Shown here in pieces: positions 1-8,931 of a stretch of DNA of 64,000 bases (position 1 is its first letter; every line of letters begins with the position of its first letter). A program made the translations under genes and the position numbers. The notes under the pieces were generated by a model, which ran no database searches, was not told where the DNA came from, and worked only from the letters and a program-made list of their open reading frames with translations. This stretch comes from Mageeibacillus sp. UBA5770 (GTDB lineage Bacteria > Bacillota_A > Clostridia > Saccharofermentanales > Saccharofermentanaceae), in the NCBI GenBank assembly GCA_002418705.1, contig DIEQ01000134.1, positions 6,836-70,835 of the forward strand. The letters are read 5' to 3'.

Positions 1-284
1 CCTACGAAATTTCGGAAGTTGCTGAAGCTATCCTTTCGCATCATGAGAAATGGGACGGAACAGGGTACCCCAAAGGACTTAAAGGCGAGGAAATCCCCAG
101 ATTCGCACGTATTATATGTATTGCAGACAGTTTCGACGCAATGACAAGCACCCGGACATACCGTGAGACATGGTCGACACAGGAAGCAGCGGCCGAAATC
201 ACACATTGCGCCGGCCATCAATACGACCCGGAAATAGCTCGCATTTTTGTTGAAGAGGTTCTCGGTTTTAGAAGCACTAAATAA
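1..284 (+). CDS. HD-GYP domain protein, C-terminal end (cut by window edge)
   Basis: Open in frame from base 3 to the TAA at 282-284, so only about the last 93 residues are present. The motif HHEKWDGTGYP, followed by GLKGEEIP and then RIICIADSFDAM, is the signature of HD-GYP domains, which hydrolyse cyclic di-GMP. The metal-binding histidines further upstream lie outside the window, as does any sensory or receiver domain. The stop codon overlaps the ATG of the next frame (TAATG), so the two genes are probably translationally coupled. Family assignment is firm; the input domain and true substrate cannot be judged from this fragment. Confidence 0.88.
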   Translation, partial: YEISEVAEAILSHHEKWDGTGYPKGLKGEEIPRFARIICIADSFDAMTSTRTYRETWSTQEAAAEITHCAGHQYDPEIARIFVEEVLGFRSTK

Positions 285-352
285 TGCCCGAAATTATCCG
301 GAAAATTTTACGGCTCAGCTGTTTTTTCCGGTATGAGAAAGGATGGATACAA

Positions 353-913
353 ATGACCGGGTCAGCAATCACTTCCGGCATAAGAACATTGCTCGCTGTC
401 GTCCTCTGCATATTTATCGGAGGTTTGTCAGTCGGACTTCTCTTCTCACTTTCTTCATGCACGAAGAAAGAACCGGACATTGAGATTACACAAAATATCG
501 TCTTCGTCATGAAGTATTCCAACTATGCATGGGGAAAACAAGTCAAAGGATATGTAATAGATAATCAGGGCAGCATCAAAAGTTTTGATGTCTCCGATCA
601 GGTAGAACTTAACCTTGACGAATCCATAGAGTATTACGAAAGCCTCAGGGAGTCTGCTGTTGTCGGAACGGTTGACATGGAAGACTTGAAGGACAATTAC
701 CGGCTGCTCCTTGAAACAACGGACGATTCCTTTACAGAACCGGTAAGTGTCGGAGCTGATATGGGTGCGTATGTGTACTCCGGAATTATTTATAACAGTG
801 ACGGCTCCTATCGCGAAATCCTGCTCGGACAGTTCGGCGACTGGGAGACGGTTAATACGGATAAAAACGCAGCCGGGATTCTTGCATGGCTGCAGGAACA
901 CGTTAACCTATGA
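353..913 (+). CDS. putative lipoprotein of unknown function
   Basis: A frame is open from the ATG at 284 (overlapping the HD-GYP stop), but the ATG at 353 has a better ribosome site (GAAAGGAT) and places a hydrophobic segment near the N-terminus. From 353 the product is 186 residues: a membrane segment at about 10-33 ending in a lipobox-like LSSC (Cys36), then KKEPD and a soluble extracytoplasmic domain of about 150 residues. I do not recognise the domain. The 3' end overlaps feoB, read from the other strand, by 11 bases. It probably acts on the outer face of the membrane; a partnership with the HD-GYP protein is suggested only by the gene overlap. Confidence 0.65.
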   Translation: MTGSAITSGIRTLLAVVLCIFIGGLSVGLLFSLSSCTKKEPDIEITQNIVFVMKYSNYAWGKQVKGYVIDNQGSIKSFDVSDQVELNLDESIEYYESLRESAVVGTVDMEDLKDNYRLLLETTDDSFTEPVSVGADMGAYVYSGIIYNSDGSYREILLGQFGDWETVNTDKNAAGILAWLQEHVNL

Positions 914-2909
914 AAAGCGATCCGATCCTGTACACGGCAAAGGCGACAATCCATGCAATGGCTGACTGATAAATTACCATGCCCAAAGCAATCCAACCGC
1001 TGTTCATTTCGCGTCTGACGGCACCGATGGCTGCAATACACGGTGTATACAGCAGTGTAAACACCAGGAAAGACACGGCTGCCAGAGGAGTGAATACCGA
1101 TGCCAGCGCAGCGGGGAGAGCGACGGTACTTGCACCTGTCAGCACCGCAAGCGTACTGATTACAGCTTCTTTCGCTACAAATCCGGTGATTAATGCCGTC
1201 GATGCACGCCAGTCTGCAAATCCCAGCGGTACAAATACCGGTGCAATAAAACGGCCGATTGACGCAAGTATACTGTCTGCACCGTCTGTTACGACATTCA
1301 TCCTGATATTAAAAGTCTGAAGGAACCAGATAATCAGCGACGCCATGAAAATGATCGTGAATGCCCGGGTAATAAAGTCCTTTGCCTTGCCCCAGAGATG
1401 CAGAACCAGTGTCTTTGCACTCGGGAAGCGATAGTTCGGGAGCTCCATGACAAATGGCACAGGCTTCCCCCTGAAAACGGTTGATTTGAGAGCGAGACCG
1501 GTGAGAATGGCAGCAGCCATGCCCAAAACATAGAGGGAAATCATGACAATTGCCGTGTTTTCCGGGAAAAATGCCATGGCAAAAACTCCGTAGATCGGGA
1601 GTTTGGCACTGCAGCTCATAAACGGTACCAGAAGAATTGTCATTTTGCGGTCGCGCTCGCTTGATAAGGTCCGCGCAGACATAACTGCAGGCACCGTACA
1701 GCCAAAGCCAACCAGCATCGGTACAAAGCTTCGGCCCGAAAGGCCGATCTTACGCAAAAGCTTATCCATGACAAAGGCGACTCTCGCCATATATCCGCTG
1801 TCTTCTAAAAGGGACAGGAAAAAGAAAAGTACAACGATTGTAGGTACAAAGGAAAGTACACTTCCGACACCAGCAAAAACGCCGTCAACGACAAGTGATA
1901 TCACAACAGGATTTACCCCGGCTGATATAAGTCCGGAACGGACCGCATTACTTAAAAGAGTGACTCCGTCACCTAAAATCCCGCTCAGATAGCTCCCGAT
2001 GACACCGAATGTAAGCCAGAAAACCAGGGCCATGATGCCCAGAAAAATAGGAATCGCCAGATATTTGTGTGTAAGGAGCCCGTCAATATTGATGCTGCGC
2101 TGATGCTGCCTGCTGACCTCCGGCTTAACGACCGTATCGGAGACCAATTTATCGATGAATGAGTATCGCATGTCGGCAATAGCAGCTTTGCGGTCCGTAT
2201 CAAGTTCTGTCTCCATCTCTTTAATCGTATGCTCGATTGTCTCAATTTCATTTTCAGAAAGATGGAGCTCCTCAAGGATCGGCTGATCACCCTCTGCGAT
2301 TTTTGTTGCGGCAAAACGCGCCGAAACACCGATGCGGTCTGCATGATCTTCGACGAGGTGTGTTATTGCGTGTATCGTGCGGTGAACCGGACCAATACAG
2401 AAATCAAGGCGACGGGGAAGCCGTTTCTCTTCTACCATCCGCACTGCAACTTCGATAAGCTCATCAACACCTTCATTCTTGTTTGCAGAAATAGGAACAA
2501 CAGGGACGCCCAGTTCGGCTTCCATCTGTTTAATCCGGATTGTTCCGCCGTTAGCCCTCACCTCGTCCATCATATTGAGTGCAATGACGACCGGGATATT
2601 GAGTGAAATGAGCTGCATGGTCAGGTATAAATTACGCTCTATATTACTGGCATCAACAATGTTGATAATGCCGTCCGGGCGTTCCTTGGTAATAAAGTCA
2701 CGGGTAACAATTTCCTCATTGGAATAAGGGGAAAGAGAATATATTCCGGGAAGATCAACTACGCTTATGCCTTTATGCCCGCGGATTGTGCCTTCTTTTC
2801 GATCAACGGTTACGCCTGGAAAATTACCTACATGCTGGTTTGATCCTGTCAGCTGATTGAATAGTGTTGTTTTTCCTGAATTCTGGTTGCCTGCCAGTGC
2901 AAAAATCAT
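903..2909 (-). CDS. feoB: ferrous iron transport protein B
   Basis: Membrane transporter for Fe(II) with an N-terminal GTPase domain. G1 is GNQNSGKT (residues 7-14), G3 is DLPG (52-55) and G4 is NMMD (112-115). The helical spacer and the Gate segments with many membrane helices follow, with the FeoB-typical PFMSCSAKLPIYG around the middle of the membrane part and FVAKEAVISTLAVL near the C-terminus. At 668 residues it is on the short side for bacterial FeoB. It starts 3 bases after the feoA stop, with a ribosome site (AAGGATGG) inside the end of feoA, so the two form an operon. Iron-dependent repression is likely from the palindromes upstream of feoA. Confidence 0.97.
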   Translation of the reverse strand: MIFALAGNQNSGKTTLFNQLTGSNQHVGNFPGVTVDRKEGTIRGHKGISVVDLPGIYSLSPYSNEEIVTRDFITKERPDGIINIVDASNIERNLYLTMQLISLNIPVVIALNMMDEVRANGGTIRIKQMEAELGVPVVPISANKNEGVDELIEVAVRMVEEKRLPRRLDFCIGPVHRTIHAITHLVEDHADRIGVSARFAATKIAEGDQPILEELHLSENEIETIEHTIKEMETELDTDRKAAIADMRYSFIDKLVSDTVVKPEVSRQHQRSINIDGLLTHKYLAIPIFLGIMALVFWLTFGVIGSYLSGILGDGVTLLSNAVRSGLISAGVNPVVISLVVDGVFAGVGSVLSFVPTIVVLFFFLSLLEDSGYMARVAFVMDKLLRKIGLSGRSFVPMLVGFGCTVPAVMSARTLSSERDRKMTILLVPFMSCSAKLPIYGVFAMAFFPENTAIVMISLYVLGMAAAILTGLALKSTVFRGKPVPFVMELPNYRFPSAKTLVLHLWGKAKDFITRAFTIIFMASLIIWFLQTFNIRMNVVTDGADSILASIGRFIAPVFVPLGFADWRASTALITGFVAKEAVISTLAVLTGASTVALPAALASVFTPLAAVSFLVFTLLYTPCIAAIGAVRREMNSGWIALGMVIYQSAIAWIVAFAVYRIGSLFIG

Positions 2910-2912
2910 CCG

Positions 2913-3140
2913 TCAGTCCATCCTTTCGACTTCGATGTTTTTGGCATCGGCAATTCGAAGAGTCAGTTCATAACTTCGAAGCGTCAGCTCGATCGGATCT
3001 CCCATAGGTGCGGTCTTCCGAATCATAACCATAGTCCGGGGTGTTAAGCCCATGTCGAGAAGTCTGTCACGGAGTGCTCCGTGACCATGCACAGCAACGA
3101 TCTTCGCTTTGTTTCCAATCCCTAAATCACTCAGCACCAT
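2913..3140 (-). CDS. feoA: ferrous iron transport protein A
   Basis: Small 75-residue SH3-like cytoplasmic protein that accompanies FeoB in Fe(II) uptake. The sequence has the family hallmarks: LRDRLLDMGLTPRT in the middle and a C-terminal strand ending LRIADAKNIEVE. The start is set by an AGGAG ribosome site about 9 bases upstream of the ATG on the minus strand. It is the first gene of the feoAB unit, directly downstream of a promoter with two DtxR/IdeR-like palindromes. No second FeoA copy or FeoC is visible nearby. Confidence 0.95.
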   Translation of the reverse strand: MVLSDLGIGNKAKIVAVHGHGALRDRLLDMGLTPRTMVMIRKTAPMGDPIELTLRSYELTLRIADAKNIEVERMD

Positions 3141-3203
3141 AATTTTGAATCTCCTGTGTTTTCTGTCTGCTCATTCTGTCTGACACTACTTGACTGCGGA
3201 AAT

Positions 3204-3219
3204 GTTAGCCTCGGCTAAT
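3204..3219. promoter_or_regulatory. DtxR/IdeR-like operator 1 of feoAB
   Basis: Near-perfect palindrome GTTAGCCTCGGCTAAT, with half site TTAGCC, two-base centre and GGCTAA. It lies just past the predicted transcription start of feoAB. The half sites resemble the TTAGG-type half sites of iron-dependent DtxR/IdeR repressors. The identity of the regulator is inferred. Confidence 0.6.
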
Positions 3220-3228
3220 TCCAATATA

Positions 3229-3257
3229 ATCATATAGGTTAGACGAGACTAACACAA
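3229..3257 (-). promoter_or_regulatory. feoAB promoter
   Basis: On the minus strand a -35 TTGTGT (3252-3257) and a -10 TATGAT (3229-3234) are separated by exactly 17 bases. The start point would be near 3222, giving an 80-base leader before feoA. Operator 2 fills the spacer and operator 1 sits at the start point. Confidence 0.6.
3238..3253. promoter_or_regulatory. DtxR/IdeR-like operator 2 of feoAB
   Basis: Imperfect palindrome GTTAGACGAGACTAAC, related to operator 1, centred 34 bases from it and lying inside the -35/-10 spacer. Binding here should block RNA polymerase directly. Confidence 0.6.
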
Positions 3258-3382
3258 TAGGAAAACTGCACAAAACTGTAATTTTTTCCGCCTCGGATTC
3301 GAATAATCCGGCATTGGATTTTTATTTGAATTGTCAAAGGGTAATTTGATGAAGATCACCACAGCAATGATCATTGCGGCAC

Positions 3383-3411
3383 TTTACGGTCCGGTGATGT
3401 AAGCGTAAAAT
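3383..3411 (+). promoter_or_regulatory. candidate promoter of the GH13-GH36-symporter operon
   Basis: TTTACG (3383-3388), a 17-base spacer and TAAAAT (3406-3411) point towards the glucosidase gene, giving a leader of about 45 bases. The matches are moderate. The rest of the 3141-3462 gap holds only the feoAB control region and AT-rich sequence with no other clear signal. Confidence 0.4.
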
Positions 3412-3462
3412 ATTAAGTAATATTATCAATACATGTTTGATTGCCAATGGGGGTAATTATAT

Positions 3463-5079
3463 ATGACTGACTGGTGGCAGGATCGAGTAGTATATCAGAT
3501 CTATCCAAGAAGTTTTCAGGATACAGACGGAGATGGAATCGGGGATCTGCAGGGAATTATCTCTCATCTTCAGGAACTCCGCGAGCTGGGTGTCGGGATT
3601 ATCTGGCTCTCACCAGTTTATGCCTCCCCGAACGATGACAACGGATATGATATCAGTGATTACCGCAGCATTAACCCGGAATTCGGCACGATGTCCGATA
3701 TGGATCAGCTGATTGCCGAAGCAGCGCGGCTCGATATCAGAGTTGTTATGGACCTGGTCATCAACCATACTTCGGACGAACATGAGTGGTTCCGCAGGAG
3801 CCGCGACCCGAAGAGCCCCTACCGCAGTTACTATATCTGGCGTCCGGGTGAAAACGGCGGCCCGCCTAACAACTGGACGAGTTTTTTTGCAGAGGACTGC
3901 TGGGAATTTGACAATAAGAGCGGCGAATACTACCTTCATCTTTTTTCCAAAAAGCAGCCGGATCTCAACTACCGGAATCCGGCTGTCCTGGGTGAGATTG
4001 AAGATATTATGCGTTTCTGGCTGGATAAAGGTATCTCAGGATTCCGGTGTGATGTCATCAATATCATCTATAAGGCGTCCCTCGATGACGGCGTTAAAAA
4101 ATTAGCCCTGACCGGCAGCGAGCATTATATTTCAAGAAACGGTACACATGAAATCCTGAGGCGCCTGCGCAAAGACGTACTCGAACACTATGATTGTTTC
4201 ACGGTAGGCGAGACAGTATTTGTCACGCCGCAGACAGCGCGTGACTTTTGCAGCAAAAGCCGCGGAGAACTTGATATGCTTTTCTCTTTTGAGCATATGG
4301 AATCAGACCAGTTCCTTGTCAAATGGTTCAAGCGCCGGTTTCGTGCCGCCCGCTTTGCTGATGCAATTGCCGGATGGCAGAATTCCCTTGAATGGAACGC
4401 GAATTATTTTGAGAACCACGATCAGCCAAGAAGTGTAAGCCGGTTCGGCGATGATTCGGTTTACTGGAAGGAATCCGCGAAAATGCTTGCGGTCTTTCTC
4501 CTTTCCCTGCGCGGTACCCCCTATATCTATCAGGGACAGGAAATAGGGATGACCAACTTTGATTTCATGTCGATGGCACAGATCAGGGACATAGAATCAC
4601 ATAATGTATATCGTCTGCTCCGCAGTAAGCATGTTCCGAAGGGGCTCTGCTGGAATATTATCCGCGCATCAAGCCGCGACAATGCCCGCACACCGATGCA
4701 GTGGAACAGTTCCGGGAACGCCGGCTTTACAACCGGTGATCCCTGGCTTGGGGTCAATCAGAATTACCGCAGAATTAATGTGGAAGATCAGAAGAAAGAT
4801 CCTGCCTCCATCCGCAGTTTTTACTTGTACATGATTGCACTGAGGCACAAAAGTGAGACATTACGATATGGCACGTTCCTTGCCGGCAGGATATCGAACC
4901 GTCTCGTATCCTTTGACCGCGAATACAACGGAGAACGTCTGACGGTACTCTTAAGTTTCTCACAAAAACCGCAGAAGGCTCCCTGTCCGGGAAAAATGCT
5001 GCTTGCAAGCTCAGGCCGTTCTGAATATGACGGCATCCTGGCCCCTTATGAGGCAGTGATCATTCAGCGCGGGGTGTAA
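3463..5079 (+). CDS. GH13 oligo-1,6-glucosidase / alpha-glucosidase
   Basis: Cytoplasmic alpha-glucosidase of 538 residues, no signal peptide. It starts at an ATG about 8 bases after GGGGG. It begins WWQDRVVYQIYPRSFQD as GH13 subfamily 31 enzymes do. The catalytic residues are visible: nucleophile Asp197 in GFRCDVINII, acid Glu250 in TVGETVF, and Asp320 in ENHDQPR. The valine right after the nucleophile is the residue associated with alpha-1,6 preference in oligo-1,6-glucosidases, where maltases often carry Ala. It probably releases glucose from the non-reducing end of isomalto-oligosaccharides. It lies 3 bases upstream of the alpha-galactosidase, so the two are co-transcribed; together they could also process raffinose or panose-type sugars. 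Confidence 0.92.
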   Translation: MTDWWQDRVVYQIYPRSFQDTDGDGIGDLQGIISHLQELRELGVGIIWLSPVYASPNDDNGYDISDYRSINPEFGTMSDMDQLIAEAARLDIRVVMDLVINHTSDEHEWFRRSRDPKSPYRSYYIWRPGENGGPPNNWTSFFAEDCWEFDNKSGEYYLHLFSKKQPDLNYRNPAVLGEIEDIMRFWLDKGISGFRCDVINIIYKASLDDGVKKLALTGSEHYISRNGTHEILRRLRKDVLEHYDCFTVGETVFVTPQTARDFCSKSRGELDMLFSFEHMESDQFLVKWFKRRFRAARFADAIAGWQNSLEWNANYFENHDQPRSVSRFGDDSVYWKESAKMLAVFLLSLRGTPYIYQGQEIGMTNFDFMSMAQIRDIESHNVYRLLRSKHVPKGLCWNIIRASSRDNARTPMQWNSSGNAGFTTGDPWLGVNQNYRRINVEDQKKDPASIRSFYLYMIALRHKSETLRYGTFLAGRISNRLVSFDREYNGERLTVLLSFSQKPQKAPCPGKMLLASSGRSEYDGILAPYEAVIIQRGV

Positions 5080-5082
5080 ACC

Positions 5083-7416
5083 ATGATCTCATACAATGAC
5101 GGTATTTTCCGGCTTGATACGCTGCATACCAGCTATATTTTCCGGGTCTCTAAATTCGGTCACCCCGAGAGCATCCATTATGGCGAACGTCTCGCGGAAC
5201 AGCCGCTTGAAGCCATTCTTCTGAAGCACACAGCGATGATCGGAAGCAGCGTGGCCTATGATGCGGCCGACCCGCTATATTCGCTTGATACCCTTTCACT
5301 CGAATGGTCTGGTATCGGCAAAGGAGATTACCGCCATTCGCCGGCCGAAATCCGTATGCCCGACAAGTCCTTTGTGACTGATTTCCTATACACAGGGCAC
5401 CGGATCATGAACGGCTCCGTTCCGATGGCAGCCCTTCCCTCTTCATACGGCAAAGAATCTGACTGCAGTACACTTGAGGTCACTTTGACAGACACGCAGT
5501 CTCACGTGCTGCTCTTCATGTATTACACGGTCTATGAAAAAACAGACGTTATTACACGCCGCGTCGTTCTCGAAAACCAAAATGACAATGCGCTTGTTAT
5601 ACGAAGCCTTATGAGTATGATGCTTGACCTTCCCAACCGGAATTATTCACTTGTCACATTTCACGGCGGCTGGATCAAAGAAGCCCATCGTCAGGATAAA
5701 AAACTCCAGTACGGCCTGTTTGTCAGTGAAAGCACAACCGGCGCATCGGGCAACAGGCACAATCCCGGCTTTCTGCTTGCCGAACAGGGTGCCACCGAGA
5801 GTCACGGCCGCGTTTACGGATTCAATCTGGTGTACAGCGGCAATCATTACGAGGGTATCGAGCTGAGCAATCAGGATCTGGTCCGGGTCATGTCAGGCAT
5901 CAATCCGCACTGTTTCGAATGGCCTCTCGAAAAAGGCGGCCGCTTTGAGACACCTGAAGCAGTTATGACCTTCAGTGATAAGGGTTATAACGGCACAAGC
6001 GGACAATTCCATGATTTCATAAATGAACACATCGTACGCGGAGACTGGAAAGGCCGGGAACGCCCGGTCCTTCTGAACAACTGGGAAGCTCATTTCTTCT
6101 CCTTCACACAGGGCAGGCTTCTTCGGCTTGCCAGGCGCGCCAGCCGGCTGGGGGTTGAACTGTTTGTCCTCGATGACGGCTGGTTCGGCAAAAGGAACAG
6201 CGACACAGCCGGGCTTGGGGATTACTCGGTCAACCGGAAGAAGCTGCCCGGGGGACTTGCCTCATTCTCTTCAAAAATCAATCACCTCGGCATGAAATTC
6301 GGCCTGTGGTTTGAACCGGAGATGGTAAATCCAGACAGTGACCTGTATCGGGAACACCCGGAATATGCCGTGAGAATTCCCGGAAGGGAGCCCTCTCTTG
6401 GACGAAACCAGCTCGTTCTTGACCTGTGTAATCCGAAAGTGAGGGATTACATCACCGCATCTGTAAGAGGCATACTCGAATCGGCAGATATCTCCTACGT
6501 CAAATGGGACATGAACCGTCATATCAGTGATATGTACTCTTCCTCGCTTTCAAATCAGGGCATGTTTTTCCATCAATACATGATCGGTCTTTATTATATC
6601 CTGCAGCGTATTTTTGCGGACAAGCCGCACATCCTGCTGGAGACCTGTTCGAGCGGCGGCAACCGTTTCGATCTGGGGATGCTTTGCTTTTCACCGCAGA
6701 TATGGGCTTCCGACAATACCGATCCGGTTGAGCGCCTGAAGATCCAAAAAGGCCTCTCCTACCTGTATCCCCTGTCGACTATGGGAGCTCATGTATCGAG
6801 CGCACCGCACCAGCAGACGCTTCGCGCTACGCCCCTTTCCACCCGTTTTAATGTCGCTGTTTTTGGCTGTTTAGGTTATGAACTTGACTTAAAATATCTG
6901 TCCCGAATGGAAAAACGGGAAGTCAGGGACCAGATCTCCTTCTATAAGGAGCACCGGAAAACAATGCAGTTCGGTCGTTTTTACAGGTTCGATGCACAAA
7001 AGGCGAACAAGGTTCACTGGGAGACCGCCGCACAGGACGGAAGTGAAGCCATCGCAGGATTTTTCCAGACACAGTCAGATGCCTGCGAGGGATTTGATTT
7101 CCTTCCGCTGACAGGATTAAGTTCACACGCCAGATACAGTCTTAAGACCCGTCCCCAGAAGTTATACGTTAAGCGTTTCGGCGGCCTCATCAACCACATC
7201 CTTCCCTTTCATATCCATCCGGACGGCTTCCTTATGAATCTGCTAAATAAGTTCTACACGCTGACAGACTGCGCAGAGAGCTATGAGGCTTACGGAGATA
7301 TGCTCGAAGCCGGCGTCAGACTGAATAATCCGTTTGTCGGAAGTTATTACAATTCGCAGACCCGGCTGCTCGGGGATTTTGGATCCAATCTATATATCAT
7401 CCGCCGCGAAAGCTAA
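5083..7416 (+). CDS. GH36 alpha-galactosidase
   Basis: Cytoplasmic alpha-galactosidase of 777 residues, normal for the large bacterial GH36 enzymes. The N-terminal beta-sandwich runs to about residue 330. The barrel then shows FVLDDGWFG, the nucleophile Asp476 in YVKWDMNRH, LETCSSGG for substrate binding, and the acid/base Asp544 in WASDNTDPVERLKIQKG. It hydrolyses terminal alpha-1,6-galactose from melibiose, raffinose and stachyose. It lies 3 bases after the GH13 gene and 31 before the symporter gene; all three form one operon. A second, unrelated alpha-galactosidase (GH4) is encoded at 56543-57868. Confidence 0.95.
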   Translation: MISYNDGIFRLDTLHTSYIFRVSKFGHPESIHYGERLAEQPLEAILLKHTAMIGSSVAYDAADPLYSLDTLSLEWSGIGKGDYRHSPAEIRMPDKSFVTDFLYTGHRIMNGSVPMAALPSSYGKESDCSTLEVTLTDTQSHVLLFMYYTVYEKTDVITRRVVLENQNDNALVIRSLMSMMLDLPNRNYSLVTFHGGWIKEAHRQDKKLQYGLFVSESTTGASGNRHNPGFLLAEQGATESHGRVYGFNLVYSGNHYEGIELSNQDLVRVMSGINPHCFEWPLEKGGRFETPEAVMTFSDKGYNGTSGQFHDFINEHIVRGDWKGRERPVLLNNWEAHFFSFTQGRLLRLARRASRLGVELFVLDDGWFGKRNSDTAGLGDYSVNRKKLPGGLASFSSKINHLGMKFGLWFEPEMVNPDSDLYREHPEYAVRIPGREPSLGRNQLVLDLCNPKVRDYITASVRGILESADISYVKWDMNRHISDMYSSSLSNQGMFFHQYMIGLYYILQRIFADKPHILLETCSSGGNRFDLGMLCFSPQIWASDNTDPVERLKIQKGLSYLYPLSTMGAHVSSAPHQQTLRATPLSTRFNVAVFGCLGYELDLKYLSRMEKREVRDQISFYKEHRKTMQFGRFYRFDAQKANKVHWETAAQDGSEAIAGFFQTQSDACEGFDFLPLTGLSSHARYSLKTRPQKLYVKRFGGLINHILPFHIHPDGFLMNLLNKFYTLTDCAESYEAYGDMLEAGVRLNNPFVGSYYNSQTRLLGDFGSNLYIIRRES

Positions 7417-7447
7417 TTCTCACTACACACAGCAGGAGGCTGCGCTT

Positions 7448-8839
7448 ATGAACGATCCTTATGCAACCCGAAATCAGTTTGCGTTTAGTCTGGGAACCAT
7501 CGGCAGAGACATGCTCTATACCGTTGTAAGCATGTTCCTGACATTCTATCTGACAGATGTACTGAATCTACCCGATTCCACCTTTATCGGCGCAGGTATT
7601 ATCATGCTGATCATTCGCGTATACGACGGATTCAACGACCCTTTTATGGGTTATCTTGTCGACAACACAAAGACACGTTTCGGCAAATTCAAGCCCTGGA
7701 TCGCTATCGGAGCTCTTTTATCGGCGATCCTGACCATACTGTTTTTTTCGGATTTCGGCCTTACCGGACCTGCCTTCCTCGTCTCTTTTGCCGTGATCTA
7801 TTTCTTCTGGGAGATTACCTTTACGGCCAATGACATCGCATACTGGTCCATGCTCCCCGCGCTCTCAATCGACCAGAAGATCAGGGAAAAAATTGGAGCG
7901 ACCGCCCGTATATGCGCAAATATCGGCCTGTTCGCCACTGTTGTCGCAGTAGAACCGGTTACCAAAGCTCTCGGAATTGCCGTCGGAAGCCTGCAGAAGG
8001 GATTCTTTCTTTTTGCTGTCGGGATCAGCATATTTATGGTATTGGGTCAGTGCATCACACTGTTCGGTGTAAAAGAACGAAAAGAAGTCTTCAGGGAAGA
8101 GGAACACACAACACTGCGTGATATGTTCCGTGCCATTACAAAAAATGATCAGCTTATGTACCTTGCGATATCCATGGGTTTGTTTATGATCGGGTATACA
8201 ACGACAACAAGCTTTGGAATATACTTTTTCAAATATGCATATAAGAATGAGAGCATGTATCCGATTTTTGCCCTTGTGCTCGGCGTGTCACAGATTGCCG
8301 CCCTCACCGTCTTCCCTCTCTTCAGCAAACGCTACACGCGAAGGCAATTATATATGGCTGCAACCATCCTGCTTGTAGTCGGATACATAATCTTCTTCTT
8401 TTCACCGATGAATATGCTCTTCATCGGCGCTGCCGGCATCCTGATTTTCATCGGCGAAGCTTTTATACAGATTCTGATGCTCGTATTCCTGACCGATACG
8501 ATCGAGTACGGCCAGTGGAAACTGGGCAGAAGAAACGACAGTGTAACCTTCTCCGTCCAGCCCTTCATCAATAAAATCGGCGGAGCGGTCGGCAACGGCA
8601 TTGTCAGCCTCACTGTTGTCATTGCCGGAATCAATGCGGCCAAAACACCTGAAGACGTGACTGAAAAAGGACTTCTGATCATGAAGTCCGCGATGCTTCT
8701 TCTGCCTCTTCTGATTATTGTGGCCGGTTACCTTGTATACCGAGCCAAGTTTAAGATCGACAAAGAAATGTTCGACAGGATCGTCGGGGAGCTCAAAGAA
8801 CGGGGCGATATCCGCGAAGTGCCGTCAGATGAATTATAA
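7448..8839 (+). CDS. GPH-family sugar:cation symporter
   Basis: Membrane transporter of the glycoside-pentoside-hexuronide:cation symporter group (MelB-like) within the major facilitator superfamily, 463 residues with about 12 hydrophobic segments. Typical elements are the N-terminal GTIGRDMLYT, the loop GYLVDNTKTRFGKFKPWI, and the later EYGQWKLGRRNDSVTFS. The frame is open from 7334, inside the preceding gene, but the ATG at 7448 is preceded by CAGGAGG at a normal distance and matches the family N-terminus. As third gene of the glycosidase operon it probably imports the alpha-glucoside or alpha-galactoside that the two enzymes cleave. The exact sugar and coupling ion cannot be read from the sequence. 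Confidence 0.9.
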   Translation: MNDPYATRNQFAFSLGTIGRDMLYTVVSMFLTFYLTDVLNLPDSTFIGAGIIMLIIRVYDGFNDPFMGYLVDNTKTRFGKFKPWIAIGALLSAILTILFFSDFGLTGPAFLVSFAVIYFFWEITFTANDIAYWSMLPALSIDQKIREKIGATARICANIGLFATVVAVEPVTKALGIAVGSLQKGFFLFAVGISIFMVLGQCITLFGVKERKEVFREEEHTTLRDMFRAITKNDQLMYLAISMGLFMIGYTTTTSFGIYFFKYAYKNESMYPIFALVLGVSQIAALTVFPLFSKRYTRRQLYMAATILLVVGYIIFFFSPMNMLFIGAAGILIFIGEAFIQILMLVFLTDTIEYGQWKLGRRNDSVTFSVQPFINKIGGAVGNGIVSLTVVIAGINAAKTPEDVTEKGLLIMKSAMLLLPLLIIVAGYLVYRAKFKIDKEMFDRIVGELKERGDIREVPSDEL

Positions 8840-8856
8840 AAAATTCAGATAGTCGT

Positions 8857-8901
8857 AAAAAGCCGCCGACTGCCGTTATATACGGTGATCGGCGGCTTTT
8901 T
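8857..8901. terminator. bidirectional intrinsic terminator
   Basis: Inverted repeat AAAAAGCCGCCGA / TCGGCGGCTTTTT with T runs on both strands, lying between the convergent symporter gene and the glycosidase gene on the minus strand. Confidence 0.9.
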
Positions 8902-8931
8902 ACAACTGAAATAAGTACAGGGAAATCCAGT

